From Linyphia triangularis (lineage: Eukaryota; Arthropoda; Arachnida; Araneae; Linyphiidae), in assembly GCA_963978545.1 (NCBI GenBank), contig OZ021730.1, positions 8,315,796 to 8,379,795 on the forward strand: a stretch of 64,000 nucleotides of DNA, read 5' to 3'. The notes under the pieces were generated by a model. It saw only the letters and a list, made by a program, of their open reading frames with translations, had not been told where the DNA came from and did no database searches. Shown piece after piece: positions 52,501 through 61,872 of this stretch (position 1 is its first letter; every line of letters starts with the position of its first letter). The translations under genes were made by a program, and so were the position numbers.

Positions 52501-53279
52501 TATGATGTTATTAATTAAAAAATATGATTATATGGTGGTTTTACATAGTGGCTAACACAATATTTTTAAATATTTGTTTGAATTGTTTGCCACTGGTTTA
52601 ACCTGAAAATATGTATACCCCCATGGATTTTGCAGAATACTCAGCTAACAAATGTGGAGCTTTCACTGATCCAGTAAATTTCGCACTAGCAGAAGGCTGT
52701 GTAGATCTCGCTCAAAAAGACCACCAACCAATACCCAATTAAAGTAGGTGCAGCACTGCCACAATTAGCTTGGCTCTTGTGCAATACAAACTCAAACCCA
52801 CTGAATTAAAAACTTTCCCAACAGTAAAGTTTTTTTTTTATGTTATTTGTACCAAAATAAATGAAAAGCTGTTATTCTAAATTTAATAATTGGTGTTCAT
52901 ATAATTTTAAGTGGTTAAAATTTGCTTTTTTTAATTTTGTATAAATGTTAGATATATTATTGAAATTAATTTCCTGTTCAAATGCATTTATAGTAAATAC
53001 TCGATAATGTTTCCCTCACTGGCTTCATTCTGTGAATTTTTAATAATAATTGTAAATTTCAAGAAGGAAGGCACATTTGTGACGATGCATAATGTGAACC
53101 TCAGTACCTTTGGTCAGTGGCAAAACAATGTATGTTTGAGCCCCACCGCCAAAAAATGCCCCCATCCCTCCCTTTTTTTTGAAATTTTTTATGAAGTATA
53201 AGAGTTACATTTTTTTTTCAATTGGGTTGTAAGTGAAACAATGTAAAATTGAGTCTGTCAAAATATCAAGCATCCCTTT
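49564..53279. other. AT-rich non-coding stretch
   Basis: I see no gene with recognisable domains over about 3.7 kb. There are poly-G runs at 50912-50923 and 51817-51829 and T-rich tracts throughout. The only frame that looks protein-like is the short one at 52623-52742. Confidence 0.5.
52623..52742 (+). CDS. Short open frame with protein-like composition
   Basis: Starting MDFAEYSANKCGAFTDP and ending in TAA after 39 codons, this frame has a balanced amino-acid composition and lies in a local patch of higher GC within very AT-rich DNA. It could be an exon fragment or chance. I recognise no family. Confidence 0.15.
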   Translation: MDFAEYSANKCGAFTDPVNFALAEGCVDLAQKDHQPIPN

Positions 53280-53920
53280 TTCACTTTACGAGCACACATA
53301 AAAACTTATGGTGTGGAACGTCTCGCAACATACAATTACACTAGAAAATTCGTCATTGCAATAAAATTTATGGTGTCCATTTTCATATTTTCACTCATTT
53401 TAATAAAAATGGCCAGTTTGCCAATACTTTTGGTAATAATTTTTACAAGGGCAAAAAAAAATCAGCCATGGTGGCGAAGTTAGCAATGTTTATTCGATAG
53501 ACATTACATTGCCCTTAAGCGTGAAACAGAAAAAAAGTCAATCGTTGATGGACGATGCTCAAGAGCAGAGAGCTCTGTATTAAAGGCACTCGTTTTTAAC
53601 TTTTTATCGCATTTCAACTGAAATTTCAAAGGTAGAGACGATTAAAACACCTTAACAAGCATTAGCATAAAGATTTTAATCAAAATTGTTAAAACCATTT
53701 TTGAGCAATTATGGAAAAACATATTTTATGATTGCAATCTTATGCGCATGTACGATTTTTGACGAAAACCTTAATGGTAGATACCATGGCCACCACCAAC
53801 CTGCACTCCAAATTTGAACATCGGGAGTTATGCTGACCATGTACACAAAAACAGACATTTTTTTTCACCTAATACCATACTTTCATTACCATATGGATAA
53901 TTGAAAGTAAAAACTAGCAG
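53280..53920 (+). repeat. Left arm of a long inverted-repeat (foldback) element
   Basis: Read in reverse complement, this segment matches 54690-54966 and then 60762-61230 in the same order: the catgcgcataag block, tttaacaattttgat, a cg(a)atgc/cgagtgc...cacagag-like block, aattattac then caaactg and atgaaaatggt-like sequence. The arms are diverged, perhaps 70% alike by eye. The spacer between the arms (53921-54689) holds no gene that I can see. Confidence 0.6.
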
Positions 53921-54877
53921 GATAGCCATCACATACTGAAAACTTTTTTTAAGATATCTGCAGTCGCTTACTCTTCATTGCGAAATTTCTATCCGATAAA
54001 ACCTCCATTGACTTTGTTTGCAATTAACTGTTGTCAGAGAATTTAAGGAATTGCAATTTATAAGAAATTTCATTTGCTCATCATATTTCCAAAAGGGATA
54101 GCTGGAGAGTTTTTGTTTTTTTTATTCATCACATTTTAAAGTATTTTTTTACAATTTTTATTGAAATAGCAAATTGTGAAATATAATTTGAACATTTTAG
54201 TTATTATCCTTTTTTTAAAAAAAAAATCTTATTGTAGTAGTTTTATGCATGGACTCTAAGCTTATTTCCAAGGTGGTGCAGATCACAATTGAAGGATGTG
54301 CAAGGCTGCTAGTTTTTATTCAAACCTTAATTTTAACAATTACTTGAATTTAAATTAACCTCCTTGACAGTTCCTTTAAGTGTTGTGAGCGTATATCACT
54401 TTACGTTTGTTATAATTCACTGCATTTTTTTAGTTTTTTTCTTTATAGTCCAATTTGTGCAGTCAATAGGAATATAAAATAGTATTTTTGCAATTTTAAG
54501 AGAATATAGACTTGTTATAAATATCACATTCTATTTGTTTATGATTAAAATGTGCACAATATAATTTTGAAAACAAAATAAATCGAGCCTTAGAACAACA
54601 CCAATTTAATTTAAAGATGTGTTCTTTAGATTTTCAATAGATTTGTTAAAAAAAATTTAGATTTTCTATGATTTAAATTATCAAGAGTCTTTTTTTCTTT
54701 CAATTACCCATAAATATACATGGGGTAATGAAAGTATAGCATCCGGCAAAAAAAAAATTGCAATGTTTTTTTTGCCTTTTTCCAAGTTTTGGAATTTTCT
54801 GATTTCAAAAAAGTGATCGAGAAATATTGTCTGTCTCTGTGGTCAACAAAACTCCCGAATAAATTGATCAACGATGT

Positions 54878-57800
54878 TTAAATTTGGTGTACTGATTGGT
54901 GGCCGCCATGGGACCTAACATTAAGGTTTTCGTCAAAATCGCGCATGCGCATAAGGTAGCTGCCATTGAAAGAAACATGGTTGGTTGGTTGATTAAATTT
55001 CTGGCGCAAGGGCTTCACGAGGGCCATACTGCGCCGAACAATTTGATTGCTGTCAACCAATGTTAAAAAAAGTTGATAAAAACCTAATTCAAATAAGAAG
55101 TTAAAAAGATTTGTATGAGGGGGTGAAGATAAAAGAGATGATAATGGAGGATGGTCCATATTAAAATATCTAAATCTGATTGTATTAAAAGACGGACATT
55201 CAGTTAAAATATGTACAACAGAAAAAATAAGTCCACAGGAATTGCATGTGGGGGCATCTTTTGCCAGCAAAAGATGCACATGGGTAAAACGAGTGTGGCC
55301 TATTCTTAAACGAGTTAGGAGCACTTCCCTTTTCCGGGATTGCTGTATAGGGGCGAATCCAGAAATTGAGGGCTGGAACGAACGCAGCTTGTTAGCTGTC
55401 TGTGCATCCCACATGGCCTGCCAAGTGAGAGACAGAGCAGTGTCACAAGCTTTATTTGCGTCGTCAGGGCAGAGCCAAGTGCTCCTAGGTCCACTTGCAG
55501 TTCGAGCTATTGTGTCTGCGCGCTCGTTACCCATGATCCCCACATGATCTGGGATCCAACAGAAAAGAACTTGGATATTTCTCTCTAAAAGTAAAATCCG
55601 AGTATTTAAAATGTCTAGTATGAAAGGATGGGTCTGGCTCAGTGGATTATTCAGAGCATCCAAACAGCTCTTAGAGTCTGTGTAAATAATCCACTGGTCG
55701 TGCACTTGCTGTAGGATGTATTGCAAGGCCATAAGAATCGCCAGGGACTCAGCAGAAAAAACGGAGCTGCTACTGTGCAGTTCGCGGGACATGATGTTAT
55801 TGTCATGAACTGCAGCAGCTCCGACATGCCCCTGGCTTTTCGACCCATCGGTATATATTGATTTAAAATGAGAAAAATTAGTTCTATGAAAATGAAAAAG
55901 AGTAGTAAAAACAATGTCAGGAGTGTCACTTTTTTTAAAATGACTAAAAACATTTAAAATTATGATTTTATGATCATGCCAGGGAGGAATATTAAAAATA
56001 ACAGGACGAACTCTGAAGTTGTCCAAACCATAAAATAAAAGAACTTGATGAATTCGTAATGAAAATGATGGTATGCAAGATGGTCGCGCGTTAAAAAGTC
56101 TGATATGTAATGGGTCATAAATATTTTGAGCGACAGGATGAGATGGATGACTTTTAATTTTAAAATAAAATTTTAAAGACAGCTTGTCTCGTCTCAGTTT
56201 CAAAGATCGTTCCAAACATACGTTAAGTACACTTGGGATTGGTGATGTACGGAAGGCTCCAGACGCGATTCTGACACCTTGGTGGTGAACAGGGTCAAGG
56301 AGCTTTAACGCCGATTTTCTGGCAGATCCGTACACCACAGAACCATAATCAAGTTTGGAACGAATAAGGCATCTGTATATTTTCAACATGAAGGTAGTAT
56401 CAGCACCCCAGGAAGTGTTAGAAAGCACTTTCAGGAGATTCAGAGCTTTAGTACACTTTAGTCTCAGATGTTTTATATGGGGCAGGAAGGTGAGCTTCGA
56501 GTCGAAAATGACTCCAAGGAATTTTGTTTCAGATACAATAGGTATCTGCACCCTATTTAAGTAAAGCTCGGGGTCGTTATGAAGCCCACGTTTCCTGCAA
56601 AAGTGCACGGCCACGGTCTTTTGGGCATTAAATGTAAATCCATTATGGTTGGTCCAGTCTGAAATTCTCCTGATGGCGAGTTGGATTTGTCTTTCAATAA
56701 GAGACAAATTTACTGAGGCGCACGATATCTGAAAGTCGTCGACAAAAAGCGAACCAGACACTGCAGGTGGTAGGCAGGTCATAATGTCGTTGACCTTAAT
56801 GATAAACAGTGCGCAACTCAATACACTTCCCTGGGGAACGCCTTGCTCCTGAATATATTCATCGGATAAGATGGTGTTGACGCGTACTTGGAAGACTCTT
56901 CGAGAAAGGAAATTCTCAATGAAGAGTGGTAAATTTCCTCTGAGACCTAAATTATGTAGGTCTCTAAGGATACCATATCTCCAAGTACGGTCATAGGCTT
57001 TCTCCATGTCAAAAAATACAGAGACCAAATGGTTCCGCTTGACAAAAGCCTCCCGAATAGATGTTTCAAGAAGCAGGAGGTTGTCAAGTGTACAACGACA
57101 ACGCCGGAAACCACTTTGAAACTGAGAGAGACAATTGTTTTGCTCCAAATAAAAAAGCAGACGAGTATTGACTAGTTTTTCGAGAAGTTTGCACAGGCAA
57201 CTAGTCAATGCACAAGGCCTGTAGCTGGAAGGACTCTTAGGGTCTTTATCTGGCTTGACTATTGGAATCACAAGAGCACGTTGCCATGCTGACGGAAATT
57301 TATTTTCCCGCCAGATCCTATTATACAGCTTGAGAATAAACTTCAGTTGGAGAGGTTCGAGATGTTTCAGCATATTATAATGGATTTCATCATGACCAAC
57401 AGCCGAGCCTCGAGTGTTGGAAAGAGCTCGCATTAGCTCGGCCATGGTGAAATCAGCATTATAGTCTTCCAACGAAGTAGATGTGAAATTCAATTTAGTC
57501 TTCTCAGCTTTGCGTTTAATAGAGGCAAACGGCTCTTGATAATTAGAGTTGCTGGAAACTTTTGCAAAGGAGTCAGCCAGAGTGTCAGCAATACCTTTAG
57601 GATCTGAAACTATTCCTAGATTAGTCTCCAAGATAGAAATTGAGTGTCTAGGATATTGGCCCTTGATTTTATTAACTTTGTTCCAGACCCTTTTAGAAGA
57701 GGTATTCGATGTTATAGTGCTGACGTAACGCATCCAAGAGTCCCTCTGGCTACGCCGGCGGATCCTACGAGCTTCAGCTCGGGCACATTTTAAGGCGATG

Positions 57801-58741
57801 AGGTTGGCTTCAGTGGGACATCGGCGAAAAATGCCCCAAGCCTTCCTCCGCTTTTTATGTGCATTTTTGCAGTCGTGATTCCACCATGGTTTCGGAATTT
57901 TCGGTAGATTTGTAGATGTTATAGGTATGGAAAAACGAGCAGCTTCCAAGATGGCACGGGTGATAGAATTTACCGCTTCATCGATATCGTCTTGGTTCAC
58001 CATCTCGTCAGAGATATCGACGAGGGAAGAAAACTGTTCCCAATCTGCTGATTCAAATATAAAACGAGGAGCGCGAACAGAGGGAACAGCACCAACTCCT
58101 AGCATCTCCAGACGGACGGGGAAGTGATCACTGTGGAAGAGATCCCGTCCGACATGAAACGACCATAGATGTAGGAGAGATGGAGAACACAAGACAAGAT
58201 CGATGGCGTGAAATGTCCTCGACGGGGTGTGGAAGTGTGTATGTTGCCCATTATTTAGAAGACACAGATTTTGGTCATCTATCATTTTTTCGACTTGTCT
58301 TCCACGTTGATTTACATCTGGGCTACCCCAAAGAGGACTGTGACCATTGAAATCCCCCATTAAAATAGTAGGGGGTGGAAGCTGGTCACAAAGCCTGTCT
58401 AATTCTGATTGTCGGATGTTACGATTAGGGGGGAGATAGATTGAGCAAACTGTTACTAATATATTTTTCACAGCGACTCTAACGGCAACAGCTTGTAAGT
58501 TGGTAGAGAGCGATAGCGGGGTGGATGGATTGCTATTATATGTAAATATAGCAACACCACCGCTAGCTCGGTCGCCGCTGATATAGTCCTTACGTAGGGG
58601 ACTATACCCCCTAACAAGAGAGCTCTGAAAAGGCTTCAAGAGCGTCTCTTGCAAACAGAAACAGACAGGTTTGTGTAAATCTACGAGGTGTTTTATATCT
58701 ACCGAATTGTGGTGGAAACCGCGACAATTCCAAGATAACAT
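54878..58741 (-). CDS. LINE-E ORF2, reads through into the flanking DNA
   Basis: It starts MLSWNCRGFHHNSVDIK, 8 bases after the ORF1 stop. Endonuclease (LQETLLKP, MGDFNGHSPLWGS, HSDHFP), reverse transcriptase (FFDMEKAYDRTW, QGVPQGSVLS, FVDD) and RNase H (YTDGSKSQGHVGAA, WIPDHVGIMGNERAD) are all present. The RNase H segment reads WIPDH where the others have WIPGH, and the region usually QSGFRRGRST reads QSGFRRCRCT. Where LINE-D ends at FYYLI-stop, this copy reads FYQLF and continues about 67 codons through the 3' hairpin, the tail and about 100 bases of foldback DNA. A run of seven T's at that point suggests slippage. The extra C-terminus is not a LINE domain. Confidence 0.88.
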   Translation of the reverse strand: MLSWNCRGFHHNSVDIKHLVDLHKPVCFCLQETLLKPFQSSLVRGYSPLRKDYISGDRASGGVAIFTYNSNPSTPLSLSTNLQAVAVRVAVKNILVTVCSIYLPPNRNIRQSELDRLCDQLPPPTILMGDFNGHSPLWGSPDVNQRGRQVEKMIDDQNLCLLNNGQHTHFHTPSRTFHAIDLVLCSPSLLHLWSFHVGRDLFHSDHFPVRLEMLGVGAVPSVRAPRFIFESADWEQFSSLVDISDEMVNQDDIDEAVNSITRAILEAARFSIPITSTNLPKIPKPWWNHDCKNAHKKRRKAWGIFRRCPTEANLIALKCARAEARRIRRRSQRDSWMRYVSTITSNTSSKRVWNKVNKIKGQYPRHSISILETNLGIVSDPKGIADTLADSFAKVSSNSNYQEPFASIKRKAEKTKLNFTSTSLEDYNADFTMAELMRALSNTRGSAVGHDEIHYNMLKHLEPLQLKFILKLYNRIWRENKFPSAWQRALVIPIVKPDKDPKSPSSYRPCALTSCLCKLLEKLVNTRLLFYLEQNNCLSQFQSGFRRCRCTLDNLLLLETSIREAFVKRNHLVSVFFDMEKAYDRTWRYGILRDLHNLGLRGNLPLFIENFLSRRVFQVRVNTILSDEYIQEQGVPQGSVLSCALFIIKVNDIMTCLPPAVSGSLFVDDFQISCASVNLSLIERQIQLAIRRISDWTNHNGFTFNAQKTVAVHFCRKRGLHNDPELYLNRVQIPIVSETKFLGVIFDSKLTFLPHIKHLRLKCTKALNLLKVLSNTSWGADTTFMLKIYRCLIRSKLDYGSVVYGSARKSALKLLDPVHHQGVRIASGAFRTSPIPSVLNVCLERSLKLRRDKLSLKFYFKIKSHPSHPVAQNIYDPLHIRLFNARPSCIPSFSLRIHQVLLFYGLDNFRVRPVIFNIPPWHDHKIIILNVFSHFKKSDTPDIVFTTLFHFHRTNFSHFKSIYTDGSKSQGHVGAAAVHDNNIMSRELHSSSSVFSAESLAILMALQYILQQVHDQWIIYTDSKSCLDALNNPLSQTHPFILDILNTRILLLERNIQVLFCWIPDHVGIMGNERADTIARTASGPRSTWLCPDDANKACDTALSLTWQAMWDAQTANKLRSFQPSISGFAPIQQSRKREVLLTRLRIGHTRFTHVHLLLAKDAPTCNSCGLIFSVVHILTECPSFNTIRFRYFNMDHPPLSSLLSSPPHTNLFNFLFELGFYQLFLTLVDSNQIVRRSMALVKPLRQKFNQPTNHVSFNGSYLMRMRDFDENLNVRSHGGHQSVHQI
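55003..55035 (-). other. Conserved 3'-terminal hairpin of LINE-E
   Basis: On the minus strand GGCGCAGTATGGCCC ... TTGCGCC with loop bases TCGTGAA. It matches LINE-D apart from one loop position. Confidence 0.78.
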
Positions 58742-58749
58742 ATTGAATG

Positions 58750-60111
58750 TTACTTGGATAGATTAGCGATCCGCCGGTCGAGTGACCTGCTTCTTGGTTG
58801 AAGAAGCTTAGGGGTCTCGAGGCCTGGGTCGACCTCCATGTCACCTGGGTCAAGACCCGAAATGAAATCAGTTTCGTCATCGGTTGATGCTCCTGATGAC
58901 TCTGATTTCTCTCCCCTTGTTTTAATTTTCTGTTGCGTATTATGTTTGATTTTGGATTTCACTTTACTTTTTAGAATTTCACCAGGTTTATTTGAAAGCT
59001 TTAGTTCAGGTTGTTTTTTATTATTTTTTTTGGGTTTGACAGAAGTTTTTGGTGGAATTTCTGTTTGTTTTGAAGTACCAGGAATTGGGTTTGTTTGGGA
59101 AGAAAAGGTACTGTGTTTGGCGGGCAAGGAAAAGCATTTAAGCAATTGTTCGGGTGACATTGGGGTATGTGGTATGTGAATATCTGTTTGAGTGGCCGTT
59201 ACCTTAACTTGGGTTGGTTTGGAGGCAGTTGCTTTAGCTATTGTTTTGGCCATAGAGTTTTCTATTGTAGTTTCATATATAGTTCGGGCTTCCGGATACG
59301 AGATGTTATTGTGGGACTTAATTTCCTGAATTCTCTTTTCTTTAATGTATGTTTTGCACGTTCTGGAAAAAGATGGATGGTTTCCAGAGCAGTTTACGCA
59401 GGTGGGCTCAGCCTTGCAGCCTTCGCTTAGATGTTCAATGCTGCCACACACAGCGCAAACTTCGTGGTCACCACGACAAGCGTTCTTGGAATGCCCGAAC
59501 TTTTGACATTTGAAGCATCGCAATGGGTTAGGGATGAATGGTCTTACAGGGCAGATTAAGTAGCCAGCTGTGATCTTATTAGGTAGTGTAGGAGAGTTAA
59601 ATGTTAATATTATGTGCTTGGTTTTTAGTATATTGTTATCCCTTTTAATTGTTATTCGGCGAACATCTGTAACCCCTTGGGGAGTAAGTTCTTTTAGGAT
59701 TTCGGAATCTTCAACGTGCTGAAGATCCGATTCCGAGATGACGCCTTTGCTTGAATTAAGACCTTTATGAGGGGTTACTTTGATTGTGATGTTTCCCATT
59801 GTCGATGCAGCTAATAGATATTGCGATTGTCTTTGGTCTTTGGTTTGGACAAGGAAGTCACCCGACTTTAGCTTTTTTATGCTTTTCGGCTCGTTGCCAC
59901 AAATACCTTTTATCCCCTTTTGGATGAAAAACGGGGACATTTTTCCCAATTCACCGGATTCAGATTGGACTATTAAAAATGAAGGCAAATTAAGAGATGG
60001 GGCTTGTTTTTTCACTGTGGTAATGTCATCGGTATCATTTTGTCTTTTAGTTGGCGAATTTTGGGGATTTAGGCCTCCCGTGGGGCTGGAGAGAGAATAA
60101 GAAGCCATCAT
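58750..60111 (-). CDS. LINE-E ORF1, zinc-knuckle RNA-binding protein
   Basis: Start chosen at ATG 60111 (MMASYSLSSPTGGLNPQ), shared in style with LINE-C, -D and -F; the frame is open further upstream to 60243 but that part lies in the leader. About 453 residues. Blocks: FFIQKGIKGICGNEPKSIK, LKSGDFLVQT, then knuckles CFKCQKFGHSKNAC, CAVCGSIEHLSEGC and CVNCSGNHPSFSRTC, then a Lys/Ser/Thr-rich tail with an acidic stretch. The frame is intact. Confidence 0.9.
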   Translation of the reverse strand: MMASYSLSSPTGGLNPQNSPTKRQNDTDDITTVKKQAPSLNLPSFLIVQSESGELGKMSPFFIQKGIKGICGNEPKSIKKLKSGDFLVQTKDQRQSQYLLAASTMGNITIKVTPHKGLNSSKGVISESDLQHVEDSEILKELTPQGVTDVRRITIKRDNNILKTKHIILTFNSPTLPNKITAGYLICPVRPFIPNPLRCFKCQKFGHSKNACRGDHEVCAVCGSIEHLSEGCKAEPTCVNCSGNHPSFSRTCKTYIKEKRIQEIKSHNNISYPEARTIYETTIENSMAKTIAKATASKPTQVKVTATQTDIHIPHTPMSPEQLLKCFSLPAKHSTFSSQTNPIPGTSKQTEIPPKTSVKPKKNNKKQPELKLSNKPGEILKSKVKSKIKHNTQQKIKTRGEKSESSGASTDDETDFISGLDPGDMEVDPGLETPKLLQPRSRSLDRRIANLSK

Positions 60112-60260
60112 AAAATAAATAAATAGAAATTCGGACACTAGAATCCCACCCACCATGGAGTCCTCGATATCAGAGATAGTGCACACCGGCAAGCAACAAA
60201 AACCAAGAAAAGAAAAAAAAATAGTAACTGAACTGTCACGCACGGCATAACACTATCAGG

Positions 60261-60467
60261 TTATCTAGTGTCTATACGCGACCGGCTCGTCCCTGTAGAT
60301 GTCTCCACCCTTAACGAGATTCCCAGTAGACGAGCCGGTCGCTTGATCCCAAGCCGCCGACGAAGTCGGACGACCAGCCGATTGATGCACATGGGACCAA
60401 TGTACACCTCCCGTTTATCTGAAGCAAGGGCCAAAGTAGTGTATTGGGACAGTATGTCGTCCCTCAA
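60261..60467 (-). CDS. Upstream open frame in the LINE-E leader
   Basis: A 68-codon frame equal to the LINE-D leader frame at 49062-49268 except for one Leu/Ser change. It precedes ORF1 by about 150 bases. It could affect ORF1 translation if used, but may simply be inherited leader sequence. Confidence 0.3.
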   Translation of the reverse strand: MRDDILSQYTTLALASDKREVYIGPMCINRLVVRLRRRLGIKRPARLLGISLRVETSTGTSRSRIDTR

Positions 60468-61405
60468 CTACCAGGATCCCCCTTTCCAGGGACACGGGTC
60501 TCCACGCACGGCAAACACGTGGGTGATATAATCCCCGTGAGAAGCTGATAGCAACAGAGCGGCACAAAACTTCTCAAGGGGAGCCCTCACCTCTGAAGAG
60601 GTAATCACAATGAGGGAAAGAAGAGAAAACAAACGATAAATATAAAACCCAAAATGAGAAGGTACAAACAGACGAAGGGTTAGATCACTGGGGCACCTCG
60701 GGGTTGTGAAGCCCGTGTTTACTTAAAGAAAGTAAACCCCCTGAGGGGTGAAAGAAACATGTTTTTCAATGATTGCTAAAAATCGGCTCTAACAATTTTG
60801 ATCGAAATCGCTGTGGTAATGCCTCTTATGGGGTTCTAAACATCCCCATCTCTGAAATTCTGGTAAAAATACTTTAATGGCGTAAAAAGTTGAAAAACGA
60901 ATGCTTTTAACACAGAGTTCTCTTTGTTTGTGCATAGCTCATAAAAGACCGTTTTTTCTCTTCTCCTCAGTTCCACTTACAAGAAAGGATAATTTAAGAA
61001 TTATCGAAAAGTAAATAGCCATAATCAACATTTTGGCGGAAGTTTTCCTTTTTAGAGGCGCAGATAAGAATTATTACAAAAAATATCGCCAAACTGACTA
61101 TTTTTTCTAAATGAATGCTGAAAATATAAAAATGGTAAATAATATAAATTCACGTCAGTATTATAGTGTAACTGAAAGTTGTGCGATGTTTCACACCCCT
61201 AGTTTACTTTGTAATTTGTTGATTTATCCTTTTTGCCAATTTATGGTGGCCTATTTATCTGCTTTACAATAAGATATGACGTCAAATAAGACAATTTAAT
61301 TATTTTTACCTTTCCCTTTTTCATATTTCATGTCTTTTGGAACATCTCAACTCCACTAATGGCATTCTTTTGCTTTGCTGTTATGGATAGTACTATTCTC
61401 TTTTG

Positions 61406-61447
61406 TGACGTACTTCTCGTGTACTTCCGTAGTCTTCCGGTTGCTCC
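61406..61447 (+). repeat. Inverted copy of the 42-nt MADF-upstream motif
   Basis: Exact reverse complement of 29207-29248. It lies about 210 bases inside the right terminal repeat of Harbinger B, in GC-richer subterminal DNA. Confidence 0.8.
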
Positions 61448-61659
61448 TTTTCTTCCTAGAATGTAGCGCGTCCGTCTGCCATAGCGAAGTTTTGATAACG
61501 ACGCATTGCGATTTCTACCGAGAAGTTGAATTGTAGCAACTTCTTCGTATCGCAGCGTAACTGGCGTAAGCTTTCGTAACTGACGTCACTCTTTCGTCAC
61601 ATACGGGTCATTAGAAACTCAGCGATCGCTTGCGAGAGTCGTTAAGACGCGCAACGTAA

Positions 61660-61693
61660 CGCAGCGCTTTTGGTCTGTGTAAATGGGCTGTTA
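61660..61693 (-). repeat. Harbinger B right terminal inverted repeat
   Basis: Exact 34-nt reverse complement of 22792-22825, ending GGGCTGTTA. The next bases GTA also mirror the TAC at 9683-9685 across the Harbinger A insertion (see findings). Confidence 0.85.
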
Positions 61694-61872
61694 GTACTCA
61701 TCACATTTCCCAGGACAGGATCATAAACTTGGGGGGTAGGGAGGGAAGGGGGGGGGGGAGCAGAGCCGCTCGCCTTTGTCGGGAAGAGAAAAAGTGGAGT
61801 GAAAAAAGGCCGCTGAAGAACTGAATTTCGCCGGGGGAGAAAAAAAGCAAAATCGCCGATTTGGCGCAAACA

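Larger units (their letters stand above)
54980..60748 (-). mobile_element. LINE-E, full-length non-LTR retrotransposon
   Basis: 5'UTR, intact ORF1, ORF2 open but with its normal stop lost, 3' hairpin (55003-55035) and a GGTT-repeat tail. The 13-bp duplication tgaaagaaacatg lies at 54967-54979 and 60749-60761. It is closely related to LINE-D. The 3'UTR is shorter than in LINE-D. Confidence 0.95.
54690..61230 (-). repeat. Right arm of the foldback element, split by LINE-E
   Basis: The inverted partner of 53280-53920 is present as 54690-54966 and 60762-61230, with LINE-E and its duplication in between. Further diverged copies of parts of this arm occur at 3755-3930 and 8735-8990, so it is a dispersed family. 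Confidence 0.6.
22792..61693 (+). mobile_element. PIF/Harbinger DNA transposon, copy B, host of most insertions
   Basis: The left end (22792-22825) and right end (61660-61693) are perfect 34-nt inverted repeats starting TAACAGCCCATTTACACAG. Inside the left end a transposase (+) and then a MADF-BESS gene (-) follow in the usual convergent layout. The distance to the right end is extreme because a BEL/Pao element, three LINEs, two MITEs and a foldback element lie in between. It is not proven that the right repeat at 61660 belongs to the same insertion as the left one; see the findings on the inverted 42-nt motif and on nesting. Confidence 0.55.

Noticed and set aside
54878..54979. C-terminal extension of LINE-E ORF2 as a new domain
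   Set aside because: It is encoded by the target DNA beyond the LINE duplication and arises from a lost stop.
61642..61869. 75-codon minus-strand frame overlapping the Harbinger B right end
   Set aside because: It translates the terminal repeat and a low-complexity G-rich stretch; no domain or homologous copy.
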